From positions 7,618 through 58,297 of the forward strand of contig CAKKTI010000098.1 in NCBI GenBank assembly GCA_920105805.1: DNA of 50,680 nucleotides. The letters run 5' to 3'. The notes beneath the pieces are model-generated. The model had not been told where the DNA came from and searched no databases. It was given only the letters and a program-made list of their open reading frames with translations. The position numbers were made by a program, and so were the translations under genes. Origin of the DNA: Condylostoma magnum (taxonomy: Eukaryota; Ciliophora; Heterotrichea; Heterotrichida; Condylostomatidae). Below, piece after piece: positions 10,620-22,245 of the stretch. Every line of letters begins with the position of its first letter. The first letter of the stretch is position 1.

Positions 10620-11534
10620 ATGATCTGGAATACGAACGACATGGGGATTTTTGCTTCCCAACTGATTTCATGTGTTGCTTTAATTTTTGCTAGTATAGTT
10701 GCGGTATGCTGTATAATCTATCAATTGAGGAATAATTATTTCCCATATGCATAAAGAAGATTGATTGTAATTCTTCTTGCACCAATTATTCTCGGTTGGT
10801 GTAGCTGGGTTCCTCTAATTACAGGATATGAGTACAACTGGATGACTATTATATTTGACCTTTACAAATCCTTGGTTTTAATTTACTTTATAAGTATGAT
10901 AAGAGGTCTAATCGGTAGAAGAAAAGGCTAATAATGGGATTACGACTACGTAACTGAGATAAAGCGTGTGTCTTCCTTAGAAAAGGCCAAACATCCTTTC
11001 CCCTGCTTCGGATAAATTGATATATCAAGTGACTAGAAAGCAACTAAGTTTCTAATGAGATGCTATTGGGCAACTCTTCAATATGCAATAGTTATCATAT
11101 TGATGAGTATTGCTGGATTTATACTGAGACTTACTTTAGATGATATTGAAATCGGGGAAATTAAAACAGATGGAATTTGGTTCTGGGGTAAATTGTTTAG
11201 ATCATTAAGTTCCTTTATAGCCCTTTACCACCTATTCCTTTACTCCTTAAACATGGCGAATATTAAGAAACTACATTACTTAGACATCCATACTAAAGTC
11301 TGGACCATTAAACTATCAATGCTTTTCCCGGAAATCTAAGAACTGATTATAAGTGCATGCACAATCTCAAGTTACTACTTAAAATACTACACCCATGAAG
11401 AAATAATAATTTTTCTAGGAAACCTGCTAATGTGTCTTGAAATGATTATATTGGCTTTTGTTCAAGCAATAGTATTTCCTTTATCAGACTTTAAAAAGAA
11501 GCCAAAGAACAGCAAAAAGTTACTTAGTAGTTAA
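10620..11534 (+). CDS. Multi-pass membrane protein of the TMEM184/OST-alpha family
   Basis: A 304-residue protein with about seven membrane segments: LISCVALIFASIVAVCCIIY, RRLIVILLAPIILGWCSWV, then a YxxxxDLYKSLVLIYFISMI block typical of TMEM184/organic solute transporter alpha proteins, later YWATLQYAIVIILMSIAGF (family pattern FLxxCxxxVLQYxxV) and a C-terminal TM with MCLEMIILAFVQAIVFPLS. The spacing and the CFGQID-like loop before the LQY segment agree with the family. OST-alpha proteins export bile acids and steroids as heterodimers; TMEM184 proteins are less clear, so the substrate is unknown. The Lys-rich tail ends at TAA 11532-11534, and the next three bases (11535-11537) are already the stop of the opposite-strand gene. 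Confidence 0.75.
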
Positions 11535-13271
11535 CTAAACTGAAAACCTTGCGAAATTTAATTCTTCATGAACGCATTCTACTAGATCGTTTATTTAGTC
11601 TTTCATAGCTGTTTTGGGTTGCACTGATATTGTTTGTCTTACATTAGCTACAACGTCTTGAAATCCTAGATTATCCAGTTGCTTTGCTTGCTGCAAATCC
11701 TGCTCATTTTCATCATCTATATACAGATTTCTTAAATTGCATAAATGGTTAAATCTTCTTTGATTGCTAGTGAAATTTTAGGCGATATTCATAATTGTTT
11801 TAATAATTTATCCGTCATTGTAACTAAACATGCTCTACCTGATCTCTTTGATTGTAAGACTTGCTATTATATCTGATACACAGAGTCTGAACTCCTCACA
11901 ATCATCATTTAAAAAGGTTATAAAACACATGAAAACCTTATCATCATTTAAAGGAAGTTGTAAGGCATAAGGACTGTTTTGTAGTATGAATTATAGTCCT
12001 ATGGCATAACATTAGTTCATACTTTTGGAATTGCTTGTAAACCCTTTAATTAGTTTATTAACAGCTCCTCCTTCTATTATTTCTTTCAGGTAATCGATAG
12101 TATAGGGGCTATCTGGGTAATTGAGCTCTTGGAGTAAGGAGGATAACTAAAGAGCACAAAGACTTCCTCGAGTTTCTGGCTCTAAAGCCCAGGTTTTATG
12201 AAGGTAGCATGATTTAATACTTTTAGTGTTGTTTAGTTCTATTATAAGCTCTTTTAAGCTCATATGAGGAATGTTTTCTATGTATTATTGAGTAGATCTT
12301 ATAGAGAGTCTAGAAATGGAGTATCTCTGGCTTAATTATGCATCCATGATTTTGTTCTTTATAATGAAGATCTTACTTAAGTATGGAGAGGTATCCTGAT
12401 GGTCAATTGCAGGATCTATATGATCTATTGCGTCGAATAAGTTGAATTTTATACAAATTTAGTAGTTTTCTGACATAACTTCTCCCTTTCTATCGTATAT
12501 ATAGTCAAATATGCTTTTTAGTAGTTTATAAATAAAATAATTCCCGCTGACTCCTTAAAATTAGCTGATTTGGTATTGAATGATTTCACTTTCTTTAAAA
12601 TTATTGACGAAAGCTGATAAATCCTGACTACGGCCATATATTCTACTTAGTGTTGAAGTTAACAAAACATTTGTTATTACTTCTGGCTGTTAGAGTGCTT
12701 GATGAATAATATCTAAATACTCATTGTTTAAAAGTACTAGAAAATTATGCTTTTTAGAAATCTTATAAAGAGCAAAACTTGCTCATATTTTTGAATTATT
12801 TTCTCCGTGAAGAATCGTATATAATATTTGATCAATTAGCTAGCACATAGATACAATGTTTAGTTTTAGTCCCCCTTTCAGGTTTGTCTCTATTATATCA
12901 TGACTTGTTTACGAGGATACTGTTTGTAAAGATGGAAGTTCTACGAATTTTGTTCAAATCTCAGTTATTTAACTATCGTCACTGAGACTGTTAATAGTTT
13001 AATCGATTCAAGAATAGTTAAAATCCGCAAAGACTTGTTATGCCTCGAAGGAAATATCCTTTATTACAGGTTCTACAGGAAGAAATTGGGATTGGAGTGT
13101 ATCTTTTGTACTTTTTTTATATTCAATGCTTTTTTTTCGTGGAGAATTAGCTGGAACTTTATTTGGTGGCTTTTGTATAACAATATTGGCTTCGATTATC
13201 CTCTGTTATTTCAGATTTCGTTCATATTTGTTGTCATCCCTAAAATCTCTTTAAGTGCAGCAAGCTCCCAT
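11535..13271 (-). CDS. N-acylated alpha-helical repeat-like protein (possibly ARM/HEAT)
   Basis: A 578-residue frame. ATG 13271 gives MGACCTQRDF, a myristoylation/palmitoylation signal; an ATG in another frame upstream (near 13285) does not continue. A basic linker (SPRKKSIEYKKS) leads into a long helical body with repeated Leu/Ile heptads such as SSLLQELNYPDSPYTIDYL and LKEIIEGGAVNKLIKGF, reminiscent of armadillo units. The body ends with VAPK-less NVRQTISVQPKTAMKD and TAG 11535. The combination of acylated N-terminus and ARM repeats recalls Vac8 (fungal vacuole) and ARO (apicomplexan rhoptry), but I cannot confirm the repeats by eye. Likely a membrane-anchored scaffold. Divergent from the C2 gene (84 nt between starts), convergent with the TMEM184-like gene with 0 nt between stops. 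Confidence 0.6.
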
Positions 13272-13355
13272 TTATTTATTACAACTAATAAGACATAACT
13301 ATTAAACATTATTTTTACAGCAAAAGTAACATGCGTAAATTTCTAATAATAAAAA

Positions 13356-14204
13356 ATGTCATCAACGCAGGTTACGGAGTCCTCAAGAAATGTAAGTCTA
13401 AACATTCGATTTACCAAAGCAAAATTAGATGTGTCAGTTGCTAAATTTGGTAAGATGAATCCTTATATACTAGTCAAAACTGATGAGAGTGAGTGGAAAT
13501 CTAGAATTGTTTCTAATGGCGGCATGAGTCCTGTTTGAAATCAGTGCTGCTTTTTCGAGATAGAAGATTACTGGAAAATTGAAGTGCTAGTGTATCACAG
13601 TGCCTTTTTGGTATAAGATAAAGAAGTAGGAAGGTGTATAATTAAGGAGAAAGATGTAAAGGAAGGGAGATTTGCAGGATGGATTGACATAATGCATAAG
13701 GAATAGAAATCCGGATCTCTTTTTGTAACAATCATTGCTGAAGAGGATCAAAAATGTGATTTAAAGGGGGAAATTAAGACAAAATTGATTACTGAAAAAA
13801 TGTATGAGTTAGAGTTGGAGTAGGAAGAAGTTTCGTATTTAAGGAGAAAATATAAGCTTAAGTATGAAAAATTGTAATAGTAGAAGAGAATAGTACGCAG
13901 TAAATAGTTAAAAAACGGTATAAAAACTAAAAAAATGTAGAATTTACTGTAGATAAGACAACAAAGGAAATAAATAAGAAATTAAATGCAGAATTTAACT
14001 GAAATACTAAGGGATATAAATCCTTTAAAACCCACAGTCTATAAATCTAATTATAGCAATAGTGAAATCATAGTTAAACAAGACAAACTCTACTTAAAAG
14101 GAAACGATTTATATACAAAATGCCTTAAACTACAAACAGAGGAGGAAGGTAAATGCAATGACTGTAAAACATTTACTACAAACTCATCAAGGCTATTTAT
14201 TTAG
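13356..14204 (+). CDS. C2-domain protein with coiled-coil tail
   Basis: A 282-residue protein. Residues ~15-125 form a C2 domain: LNIRFTKAKLD, KFGKMNPYILVKTDE, GGMSPVWNQCCFFEIED (W is TGA), LVYHSAFLVQDKEVGRCII. Two positions that usually hold Ca-binding Asp are changed (NPY instead of DPY; VYHS instead of VYDxD), so calcium binding is doubtful and lipid or protein binding is more likely. A Gln/Lys-rich coiled coil (LELEQEEVSYLRRKYKLKYE) follows, then a Cys-containing tail ending at TAG 14202. Convergent with enkurin (40 nt between stops). No membrane segment. Function unknown; C2 plus coiled coil occurs in ciliary and trafficking proteins. Confidence 0.75.
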
Positions 14205-14244
14205 TAAATGTTAACATATTCTTTTCTTAATAACAGCTTACTAA

Positions 14245-15036
14245 CTAATAATTAGTATCCACGAACACATACTGCTTATCCAGCAAGGCAATATCCTTTT
14301 CCAATTGCGCCAGCTCAGCAGCACACCCTTCCTTCTTCCTCTTTAACCCTTAAGTATCAATTTTGCTAATATGAGTGATCGTCTAAAACTCCTTATTAAC
14401 AGCCTCCCACTTCTTCTATAGCCCATCCCTTAACTCCTTCGCCTCTTCCAACGAAAGTAAGAACCTTTACTTTTCCAACTCCTCTTCCTACTCTCTATGC
14501 AATTATCTCAACATTTCATACTCCTCATCAATTTCTCCCTTTATCTTATGTAAATAGTTAGGAACTTTCCCGTATGTTCTTTTCTTCAGCATGTTTTCAG
14601 GCTCTGGCATCACATACGGCGCCTGTAGAATAGCATCAACAGCATTTGCTGTTATATAGTTTTTCTCGGATTTAAGCCCGTGTATTGGCTGTTCGTTTCT
14701 TTTAGGCACCGGAGGATTTCGCCTGTTAGTACGTTCAAATTTTTAAGCTTATGGTAAAACCATAGTTCCTGTTTATTTTCTGCGGAATTCAGTAGGTCGG
14801 GCTACTGCACTTCCCTTTACTTTTCCCAAAGTGTTTTGCATACCTCGGTGATCATGGGCTCCTGCGAAATGGTCGTAGTTGCCTTCTACGTTGTTGAGGA
14901 CTTTAGAGGTGGTGTGGAGACCGAATGTACTGGCGGATGGAACTGTGTTTGGAGGATATTTTGAACGGTATCTAGCTGGTTTAGGTGGAGGGACATACTC
15001 GCGTGGGATCAGATTGTAGATGCTTTCTTCTTCCAT
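14245..15036 (-). CDS. ENKUR: Enkurin (ciliary microtubule inner protein, FAP106)
   Basis: A 263-residue protein, close to the ~256 residues of animal enkurin. The N-terminal part carries MEEESIYNLIPREYVPPPKP, matching the conserved xYNLIP start; the C-terminal enkurin domain shows KVPNYLHKIKGEIDEEYEML, LRDGLQKKWEAVNKEFQTI and LAQLEKDIALLDKQYVFV. Enkurin (FAP106) lies inside the doublet microtubules of motile cilia, linking A and B tubule walls; the animal protein was also described as a TRPC and calmodulin-binding adaptor. This is a direct sign of a ciliated organism. Several TAA/TAG are read as Gln inside conserved blocks. The stop TAG 14245 follows the conserved end directly. Confidence 0.93.
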
Positions 15037-15444
15037 TTATTATAACTGTCAGATTGGAGGTTGGTGGAGGAAAAATAAGGGCGGGGGTTAGGGGGAATTG
15101 GAATGATGGAATGGGAACTGTTAAAGGTTTAAGGTTTTAAGTTAAAAGTTGATTAAATATGTTGAAATTTCGGTAGTGGGGTTATGTGATTCATAGGCTT
15201 GTTAGGAAGTATAAAGGATAGTTAGGGGATTGATCTATAAGTAACTGGAGAAATATGAGATAATAATGGTATACTGATAAAAAATTATGGAGATTTGGCA
15301 TTAGTTTTAGTATGTGTAATGGATTGATTAGATTTCTATCATAAGCTATAATATATGGCATTTTCCAGGATTTAGTTAATTTTTCTACTTTTACAAACAT
15401 TAAACAACACTACAACCATTTTAACGAATAAATGAACTATTATC
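15037..15444. other. Intergenic region between enkurin and Rab11
   Basis: About 400 nt. It holds the upstream region of enkurin (minus strand) and the 3' end of Rab11. A short open stretch at 15191-15400 has no protein-like composition. No RNA gene seen. Confidence 0.55.
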
Positions 15445-16092
15445 CTAACAACAGGGTCTATCTGAACTAGGATTTGTATCTTCTAGTCTTACACTTTTAT
15501 CATTACTAGCTAAAGATCTTCCAGGGGTTATTGACACTCCAGGCCTACTCTAATCCAACAATCTAGAATTACTGCTATAAATTTCCTTTAAAATTTGCTC
15601 AAAAGCCTACTCAACCCCAGTAGAATCAAGAGCAGATGTTTCTAAAAACGCGAAATTATTTTATTTTGCATAATTTTTTCCTTCCTCAGTTGAAATATTC
15701 CTTAAATGCCTTAAATCAATCTTATTTCCAATTATCATAATTCTTATATTAGACTCAGAGTGATCTTACAGCTCTTAGTTCCATCTTTCAATATTATCAA
15801 AGGTATTCCTTTTGCTTACATCGTATACTATTATTGCCCCAAGGGCTCCCCTGTAGTAAGCTGATGTTATTGCTCTATATCTCTCTTGTCCTGCTGTGTC
15901 TCAGATCTGTGCTTTTATCATTTTGTTTTCTATTGTTATGTTTTTTGTTGCAAATTCTACACCTATGGTAGTTTTTGTGTCTAGATTAAACTCATTGCGA
16001 GTGTAGCGCGAAAGAAGATTCGACTTTCCTACGCCGGAATCACCTATTAGAACTATTTTAAATAAATAAACGTAGTCTTCATCAAAGGCCAT
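15445..16092 (-). CDS. RAB11: Rab11-family small GTPase
   Basis: A 215-residue GTPase, the family's normal length. GTP-binding motifs: G1 GDSGVGKS, switch [16 protein letters not shown]3 [13 protein letters not shown] (W is TGA), G4 GNKIDL, G5 [25 protein letters not shown] and [18 protein letters not shown] are near-diagnostic of Rab11/RabA, which directs recycling endosomes, exocytosis and, in ciliates, contractile vacuole or phagosome traffic. The protein ends SSDRPCC, and the next codon is TAG 15445. Rab cysteines must sit at or very near the end to be geranylgeranylated, so this TAG must stop translation; reading it as Gln would put eight more residues after the cysteines. The ATG at 16092 is chosen over an upstream TTG. 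Confidence 0.95.
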
Positions 16093-16218
16093 TTTTTTCA
16101 AGATAAAAAGAAGATTAACTGAATAAGTTAGTTGTGATTTTATGGAATAAAGTGGCTGTAATTTAATAAAAACTGTTTATAATTAATATACAATGTACTA
16201 ATTAGAATGATTAATATG

Positions 16219-19200
16219 CTAATGGTCGTTTATTCGTCTAGCTAGCTCAGACGTATCTGAATCAAGTTGTTTTGCTCTGCTTATTTACCCGATAGTTGAA
16301 TGGTAAGATTTTGCTAATAGTTGTCTCAGTTTATCGATTTCTTTATCTTTAGAGGATAAGCCTGATGTTTATTCATCTATTAATTTATTCTATTGGTTTT
16401 GTAAATTGCTAATTTGATAATTAAGCAAATCATTATCTTGATTCTATTGCTTTATGTAAGATTACTGTTCTTAGATTTTTTAGTATAGTTCGCTGATTTA
16501 TTAATTTAGTTGGTTTATTTCATCTTGTTTTTGGGATTTAAGACTATTGAATTAGTTTTATAGATTTACTATCTTTTTCTCTGATTGTTATAAATGTTAT
16601 GTTAATTATCTGATTTCTTACTAAAGATGATCATTTTCTGATTATACTATTTTGTATTAAGAGCTTGTCTGATTCAATTCTTATACTTTTTCACTGTTTA
16701 ATTCTTATATCATGTAGTTGTACTTTTGTCTTATTTACTAAATCTCACTGTTATATTCATCGTAAATTTATTGTAGTTATATTTGAGTTTACTATGCTTG
16801 ATTATTCTTATCTTATACTAATTTAGTTAAATGGGTTTCAATTTCTTTGAATTTGTTCCTATACTCTTGAATTGTTTACTTTAGTTTGTTAATTAACTGT
16901 TTGTTATCTAGTTTTTATAGAGAGTCATGTTACTATTTTATCTTTTATTTGGATTCTAGTAATAAATTTTGGTATTTTTAGATTTCTTACTTTAATTTCT
17001 TTTTACTGTTTTTAGATTTTTGCAGTTTTTGAGTTAATTCATCTTAGTCTTACTTTAACTAATCAGTAAATTATCTTAAATTCTTGATTTACTTGTCTTA
17101 ATTTTCCATTTTCTAATAGTATTCTTTAGCCTTTTATGACTAATTATTCTACATTATTTCTTAATTTTCTTACAACTTAGCCTCCCATTGATAATTTAGT
17201 TACTCTATTGTTTAATTCAGTTAATTTTAATTATTAAAACTCACCCTTTACATATAATTTTCCTATTTATACAAAATTTCGTTTAATATTTCATGATTTT
17301 CTTATCCAATAAGCTTCATTTCTCCTTAAAGTAAAGTTTTAGTATTTTCTAATTCAAATCTATATCTTCCAGTTCAAACTCTGACTTTATTTTTAATAGC
17401 TTCTTATAATTTTTGATACTGTATCAATACTTGCTCGTACTTTTAGTGCATTATTCTTTTCTCCTTATACGCCTTGTCTACAATATCTCCATATTCATTT
17501 AACTTCTACCTTACAGAATTAGCTTCCCCTTCTGAGGCAGCCATACTGCTTACTAATTTATTCTGTCTTTCCTTTTACTAATCAATTTCTTCTATATACT
17601 ATCTATTATAGTGCTTCAATTCTTAAACTTACTAATTAAGAGAGTTATTATCCTTAGACAATTAATCAATTTCCCTTTCTAGTTGTTATTTTTCATGTTA
17701 GTTGGAAGTTAAATTGCTTTACAATGTATCAACCTAATCCGACATTTTTTCATTGATTGAATTAAGCTTTTATACTTCAATTTTGATTTCATCTAACTCA
17801 TAAGATTATTATCTAACTTTATCTTTTTCTAATTACAGTTAATTTTGTAGACTAGTGATATTATCATCGTATTTACTTTACCAAGTTTCTTATAGGTTTT
17901 CATTTTAGTATTCTGAGTGATTTAATTGCTATTAGTACTAACTGATTAAGTTCTATAATTATTAGATTTCCTATTGAGCAAGATTATACTAGTTTTCTAT
18001 ACTTTCATTAGCTTTCTTAGCTTCATCCTATCATTCTTCTTATTCTTATATTTAGTTCTATGCATCAATTAATTATTACTTTAGATCAAACTATGCTTCA
18101 ATTTACTTTTCTATTTGCTTTTGTAAATCTTGTTTTTCATCTTTATATACTAATCCTAGATCATCTAATTCTTGATTTTTGAATTTAATCTCAGCTTCCA
18201 GTCAGTTAATTTTCAGATTTAGTTGCTTTTCTAACTACTCCCTTTCACTTTCTAGTACTTATTTCTAGTTTTCAAGATCTGCATGATATCTTTCCTTTTC
18301 AATATAATCCTTCTTCATTTCCTGCATTTTTTATTCCCATAGTGTAGTTAATTCATTCTCAAATGTCTTAGATCTATTAGTTTAATGAGCTAATTCCTAC
18401 TATAACTCATTAATTTTAAAATCCATGATACCTTGATACTAATCCTTAAGTTAATTTAACTACTTACTATGATTTTGAACCAGTTCTTATTACTTATCTG
18501 CAAACTCTTTTTACATTTAACTGATTTCTACTTCATAATTATCCTTTTAGTTTTAAACATACTTATCATAGTAGTTCCTTGTTTATTATATCTCCTACAC
18601 CGCCTTTTAATACTCCTCCTAAATCTCACTGATATACTAAGCCATCTATTCAATTTTCCTTTTCTAGCTAATAATCTTCTTTTTAAACTGCTTATTCTTA
18701 GTAGTAGTACTCTAAAAGAACTCTTTTTAATACCTGTCACTATTCTACAACATTTCCTCCTTCTTCTAACTTTCTCCCTCTAGCCTTCCTTTCACCTATT
18801 CTAAAGCCTCCTTATCTTATTTCAATTTCCCACATTTGATCTTAAGCTCCTTTATCTTATCCCTCATTTCAACCAAACTGTTTTCCTTTATTATCCTTTT
18901 AGCCTCTCTTAACTCAGATTTTAGATCCTAACAATTGATCCTTTCCTGCTCTAACTAATATCTTACCTCCTCCACTTCCTTTCTTAAATTCCTATGCTTA
19001 TTCTCCATTTCATACATCTCAAACTAAGCTTTTTCCTTAGTCCCACTAATAAACTCATCAACCTCCTTTGACTTCTCAGTCTATAATTCCCTCCACCACT
19101 CCTCATATCTCATCTCAGTACCTTTCGCTGCCTCTTTTGCCTTGATTAACTCTTCCTTATACCACTGCACCTCTTACTAATACTTATTACTGACATCACT

Positions 19201-19554
19201 GCAGTATTTATCCCATGCTTAGCTCTCAAAATCAGCTTTGACTCTTTATGTTTTTAGCTCTATTAATTCACTCATCAAATTTTAAATCGTTGCTTCACGT
19301 TCCGAAGCCATTGTGTCGTTATAGAGCTCATATAACCTATCTATAGTATACTACTTGGTGATAGGATCTAGTGCCATTGCCTGCAACACTTCATCCTTCT
19401 GCGCCCTCTCACTAAACTTATCCAAATAACCCTGCAAGTCTCCAAGTCTTTATTCATATTACTGCTAAGCTGTCTCTAGTTTTGCCTAGTACTCCTTTTC
19501 CATTAACGCACGTATATCGTTGAAATCATTTCCAGAATATGCGGATGCTTTCAT
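16219..19554 (-). CDS. Large coiled-coil protein (1,111 residues)
   Basis: One uninterrupted frame from ATG 19554 (MKASAYSGNDFNDI) to TAG 16219, almost entirely heptad-rich: for example ELIELKTQRVKADFESQAW, EVEEVRYQLEQERINCQDL and KIEQMAQYISEIQEEYQKAV. More than a hundred TAA/TAG codons are read as Gln. Charged Glu/Lys/Gln composition and length fit a structural protein of basal bodies, cilia or cortex, but no diagnostic domain is visible. The C-terminus (EIDKLRQLLAKSYHSTIG, then SELARRINDH) is less coiled and precedes TAG. A second methionine at 19503 is possible. The start lies 5 nt from the start of the divergent cysteine-rich gene. Frame continuity over 3.3 kb without introns is notable. 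Confidence 0.8.
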
Positions 19555-19559
19555 TTAAA

Positions 19560-22241
19560 ATGTTTATTTTGTAAATTTTGCAAGGATTTGCTCAGTGTAC
19601 GAGCTCGGAGTACTAAGATCAGTTTTTAAACTGTATTCCGTGTCATATTGATTGCCAGACTTGCTTTGGGCCTAATTCGACGGAATGCAATAGTTGTAGT
19701 AGTGGGATTTATTTCAGGGCTCCCAGCACATGCGTATAAGACTGTCTGACTGGGTATTATCCTGACAACAGCGTAATGGAGTGTGGCTTGTGTGCTAATG
19801 CCTGCTTTACTTGCACTGGGCCGGATGTACAGGATTGTGTTATATGTAAATCCCCTTATAGTAGGAATTAGCAAGGAGATTGTGCATTGGGGTGCTAGAT
19901 TGGAGAGTTTGATGATGGAGGAGTTTGCAAGACTTGTGATATTATGTGTAATTAGTGCTATGGGGAAGGCCCCGGGAACTGTACTAATTGTTAAGAGGGG
20001 CTGTATAGGAGATCTGATGGAGTTTGTGATACTTCGTGTGGTAGTAATGATTATCTGATAGAAGGGTAGAAGTGTGGAGCTTGTAGTGTAGCGTGTGATG
20101 GATGCACGGGAGATGGTAATGATCAGTGTATTTAGTGTGCTAGCGGTTACTCTATAGAAAACGGAAGCTGTGTAAGTGAATGCGGTGAAAACTCTTATCT
20201 ATACTAGTAAACATGCCAGCAATGCACTACATCATGCTCGAATTGTGAGACTGGATAATGCTAAGGATGCATTACTACTGATGGTCTTTGTATTCCATGA
20301 ATTGAATGTGATGATGGATTATATCTAAGCCCTGACTCAGGAACATGTTAGCCCTGTGAGTCATTTTGTAAAACATGCAAGCATAGATCTGATAAGTGCG
20401 TAATTGCCTATTTAACCGTAGAGCTTAAACCGATTACTTAATCAAAAGTGCTTCTTGAGTTCAGCTGGCCTCTGTAAGATGAGTTAAAGCAAGAAGATAT
20501 TGAAATATAAGCTTATGGGGCTGCAGGGGTAACTGCTGATTTGATACAAAAGTGGAGTTTTGATATTTCTAGAGAGAATGAGCAGTATTTACTAACAATT
20601 GATTACTCCTTATTGGACATAGAATTGGTATTATAAGTCGTATTTCCGGAGTATTGGAATATAATTAATGATACTGGAGGTGCACTGGAAAATGGGTAGA
20701 TTTTTATATAGTACAATCCTTCAGAACTTCCTCCTGACCCTGAGCCAGATTAAGACACAGATTTACTTCTTTATCATGAGATTTTTAAGTGGGCAGTGCT
20801 AGGATTGGGAGTACTAATGATGATTATTGGAGCAGCAGCTGAGATTTCAGGAATTGCTTGGATATATGTATACTTTATCTAACTTATAAGCTTCATACCA
20901 GCTCTTGATCTGGGATACTCAGATGATTTCATGCGATTTCTACAGTAATTAAACTTCTTTAACAAGTTTCCAAGTATATTCAGTGATTTAGAAGGAGTAG
21001 GCCTGTCATAATAAGCTGAGAGTGTGGGCTGGGATAGCTCAATGTTTTTGTATAATGCTGGGGGAATGTGCTTTGTAGCGATTGTTATCTTTACCTTGTA
21101 ATTACCTTTGTAAATAATTGCCGAGTGCTTTGGAAATAATATAATAGGGAAAATTTTAATAAAGATCCACAATGCGATGCACTTTGTCTTTTGAATTCGC
21201 TTTAATTTAGTAACTTTACTTCCAATATACTTTGCTTTGTTAGTGGCAGCTATAGCTAATAACGAATTAGGAGAATAGCTATATGATGTATTCGTTGGAT
21301 TGGGTGTTGTGGTAGGCTAATGAACTTTTATAGCAATAATGTATAAAAGATGCATCAAATTGGTGAAATAAGAGAATATACCAGAATAAGCTAAAGCTTA
21401 TAGCACATTTTGCGTTATTATAAAAGAACCTTTCACTGATAAAAACGTATACTTTGTGTTTATCTTCTTGATTTTAAGAACTATCCTATACGGATTTATC
21501 TACATATTAATATAAAACGGTATAGTAGGCTTAAGCTTTTCATTTCTTTACTCAACGTCAGTAACTTTTATTCAGATCTTAATATACACAATTAAACTCA
21601 TCCATTTCATCAATATTCTCTACAAAATTTCTCATATTGTAATAGAATCAGTGCTGATTTTCATATATTTAATCCTGCTAATATTTTTTGAAATAGAAGC
21701 CACAACAGCTGGAAACGAATACTTAGAATATATACTCAGCGCAGTGATAATGCTAACTTGTATATTACTTTTTGTGCTTTTTACTATCCAATTCATAAAG
21801 GAAGTCTGAATACCTTATAGACAATCTCGCAAAGACAAAAAAATAATCCAACCAGACGCCGAGGATGAACTACTAGACATTCCTGAGTTATTGGAAGAAA
21901 ATGATGAAAAACAGCAAAGACCCGGAAGCTCTGGTACCCAGAACACCTGAAGGGCTCAAAACGTAAAACCATCGGAAACTACATACTCCTAATAGCCTTA
22001 AATTGAGTAAATAGAGGATCCTTGGTTTAATCAAGAAGATAATGACCAAAACCAGCAGCAAGAAGTAGGAATTTTACTAGAAGAAAATGCAGAGAGGCCA
22101 TTTGAGCTTAAAAACCCTGAAACATATGATATTAGAGGCAAAGAACGCAATAAAGTGCTGTTTGGGGGAATTAGACTGGAAAGTCCTCAACCAGAGGGTA
22201 CAATGTTCCCTAAAGCTTCTCGATGGAATAGAAAAAAGTAA
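19560..22241 (+). CDS. Cysteine-rich (furin-like repeat) multi-pass membrane protein
   Basis: An 893-residue protein. MFILQILQGFAQC looks like a short signal peptide. Residues ~25-280 hold repeated CxxC pairs with Gly and Tyr (CIPCHIDCQTC, CGLCANACFTC, CKTCDIMCNQCYG, CGACSVACDGCTGDG, CEPCESFCKTC), the pattern of furin-like/growth-factor-receptor repeats common in ciliate surface proteins. A beta-rich luminal part follows, then about nine hydrophobic segments from WAVLGLGVLMMIIGAAAEI to AVIMLTCILLFVLFTIQF, and an acidic, Gln-rich cytoplasmic tail (DELLDIPELLEENDEK). The overall plan resembles large ciliate surface receptors of unknown role. Ends TAA TAA at 22239. In-frame TGA codes W in several membrane segments. 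The start is only 5 nt from the divergent coiled-coil gene. Confidence 0.8.
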
Positions 22242-22245
22242 TAAA

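Noticed and set aside
18469-18783. Leu-rich plus-strand ORF resembling a membrane protein
   Set aside because: Antisense of the Gln/Glu-rich coiled-coil gene, which gives Leu-rich translations by codon complement.
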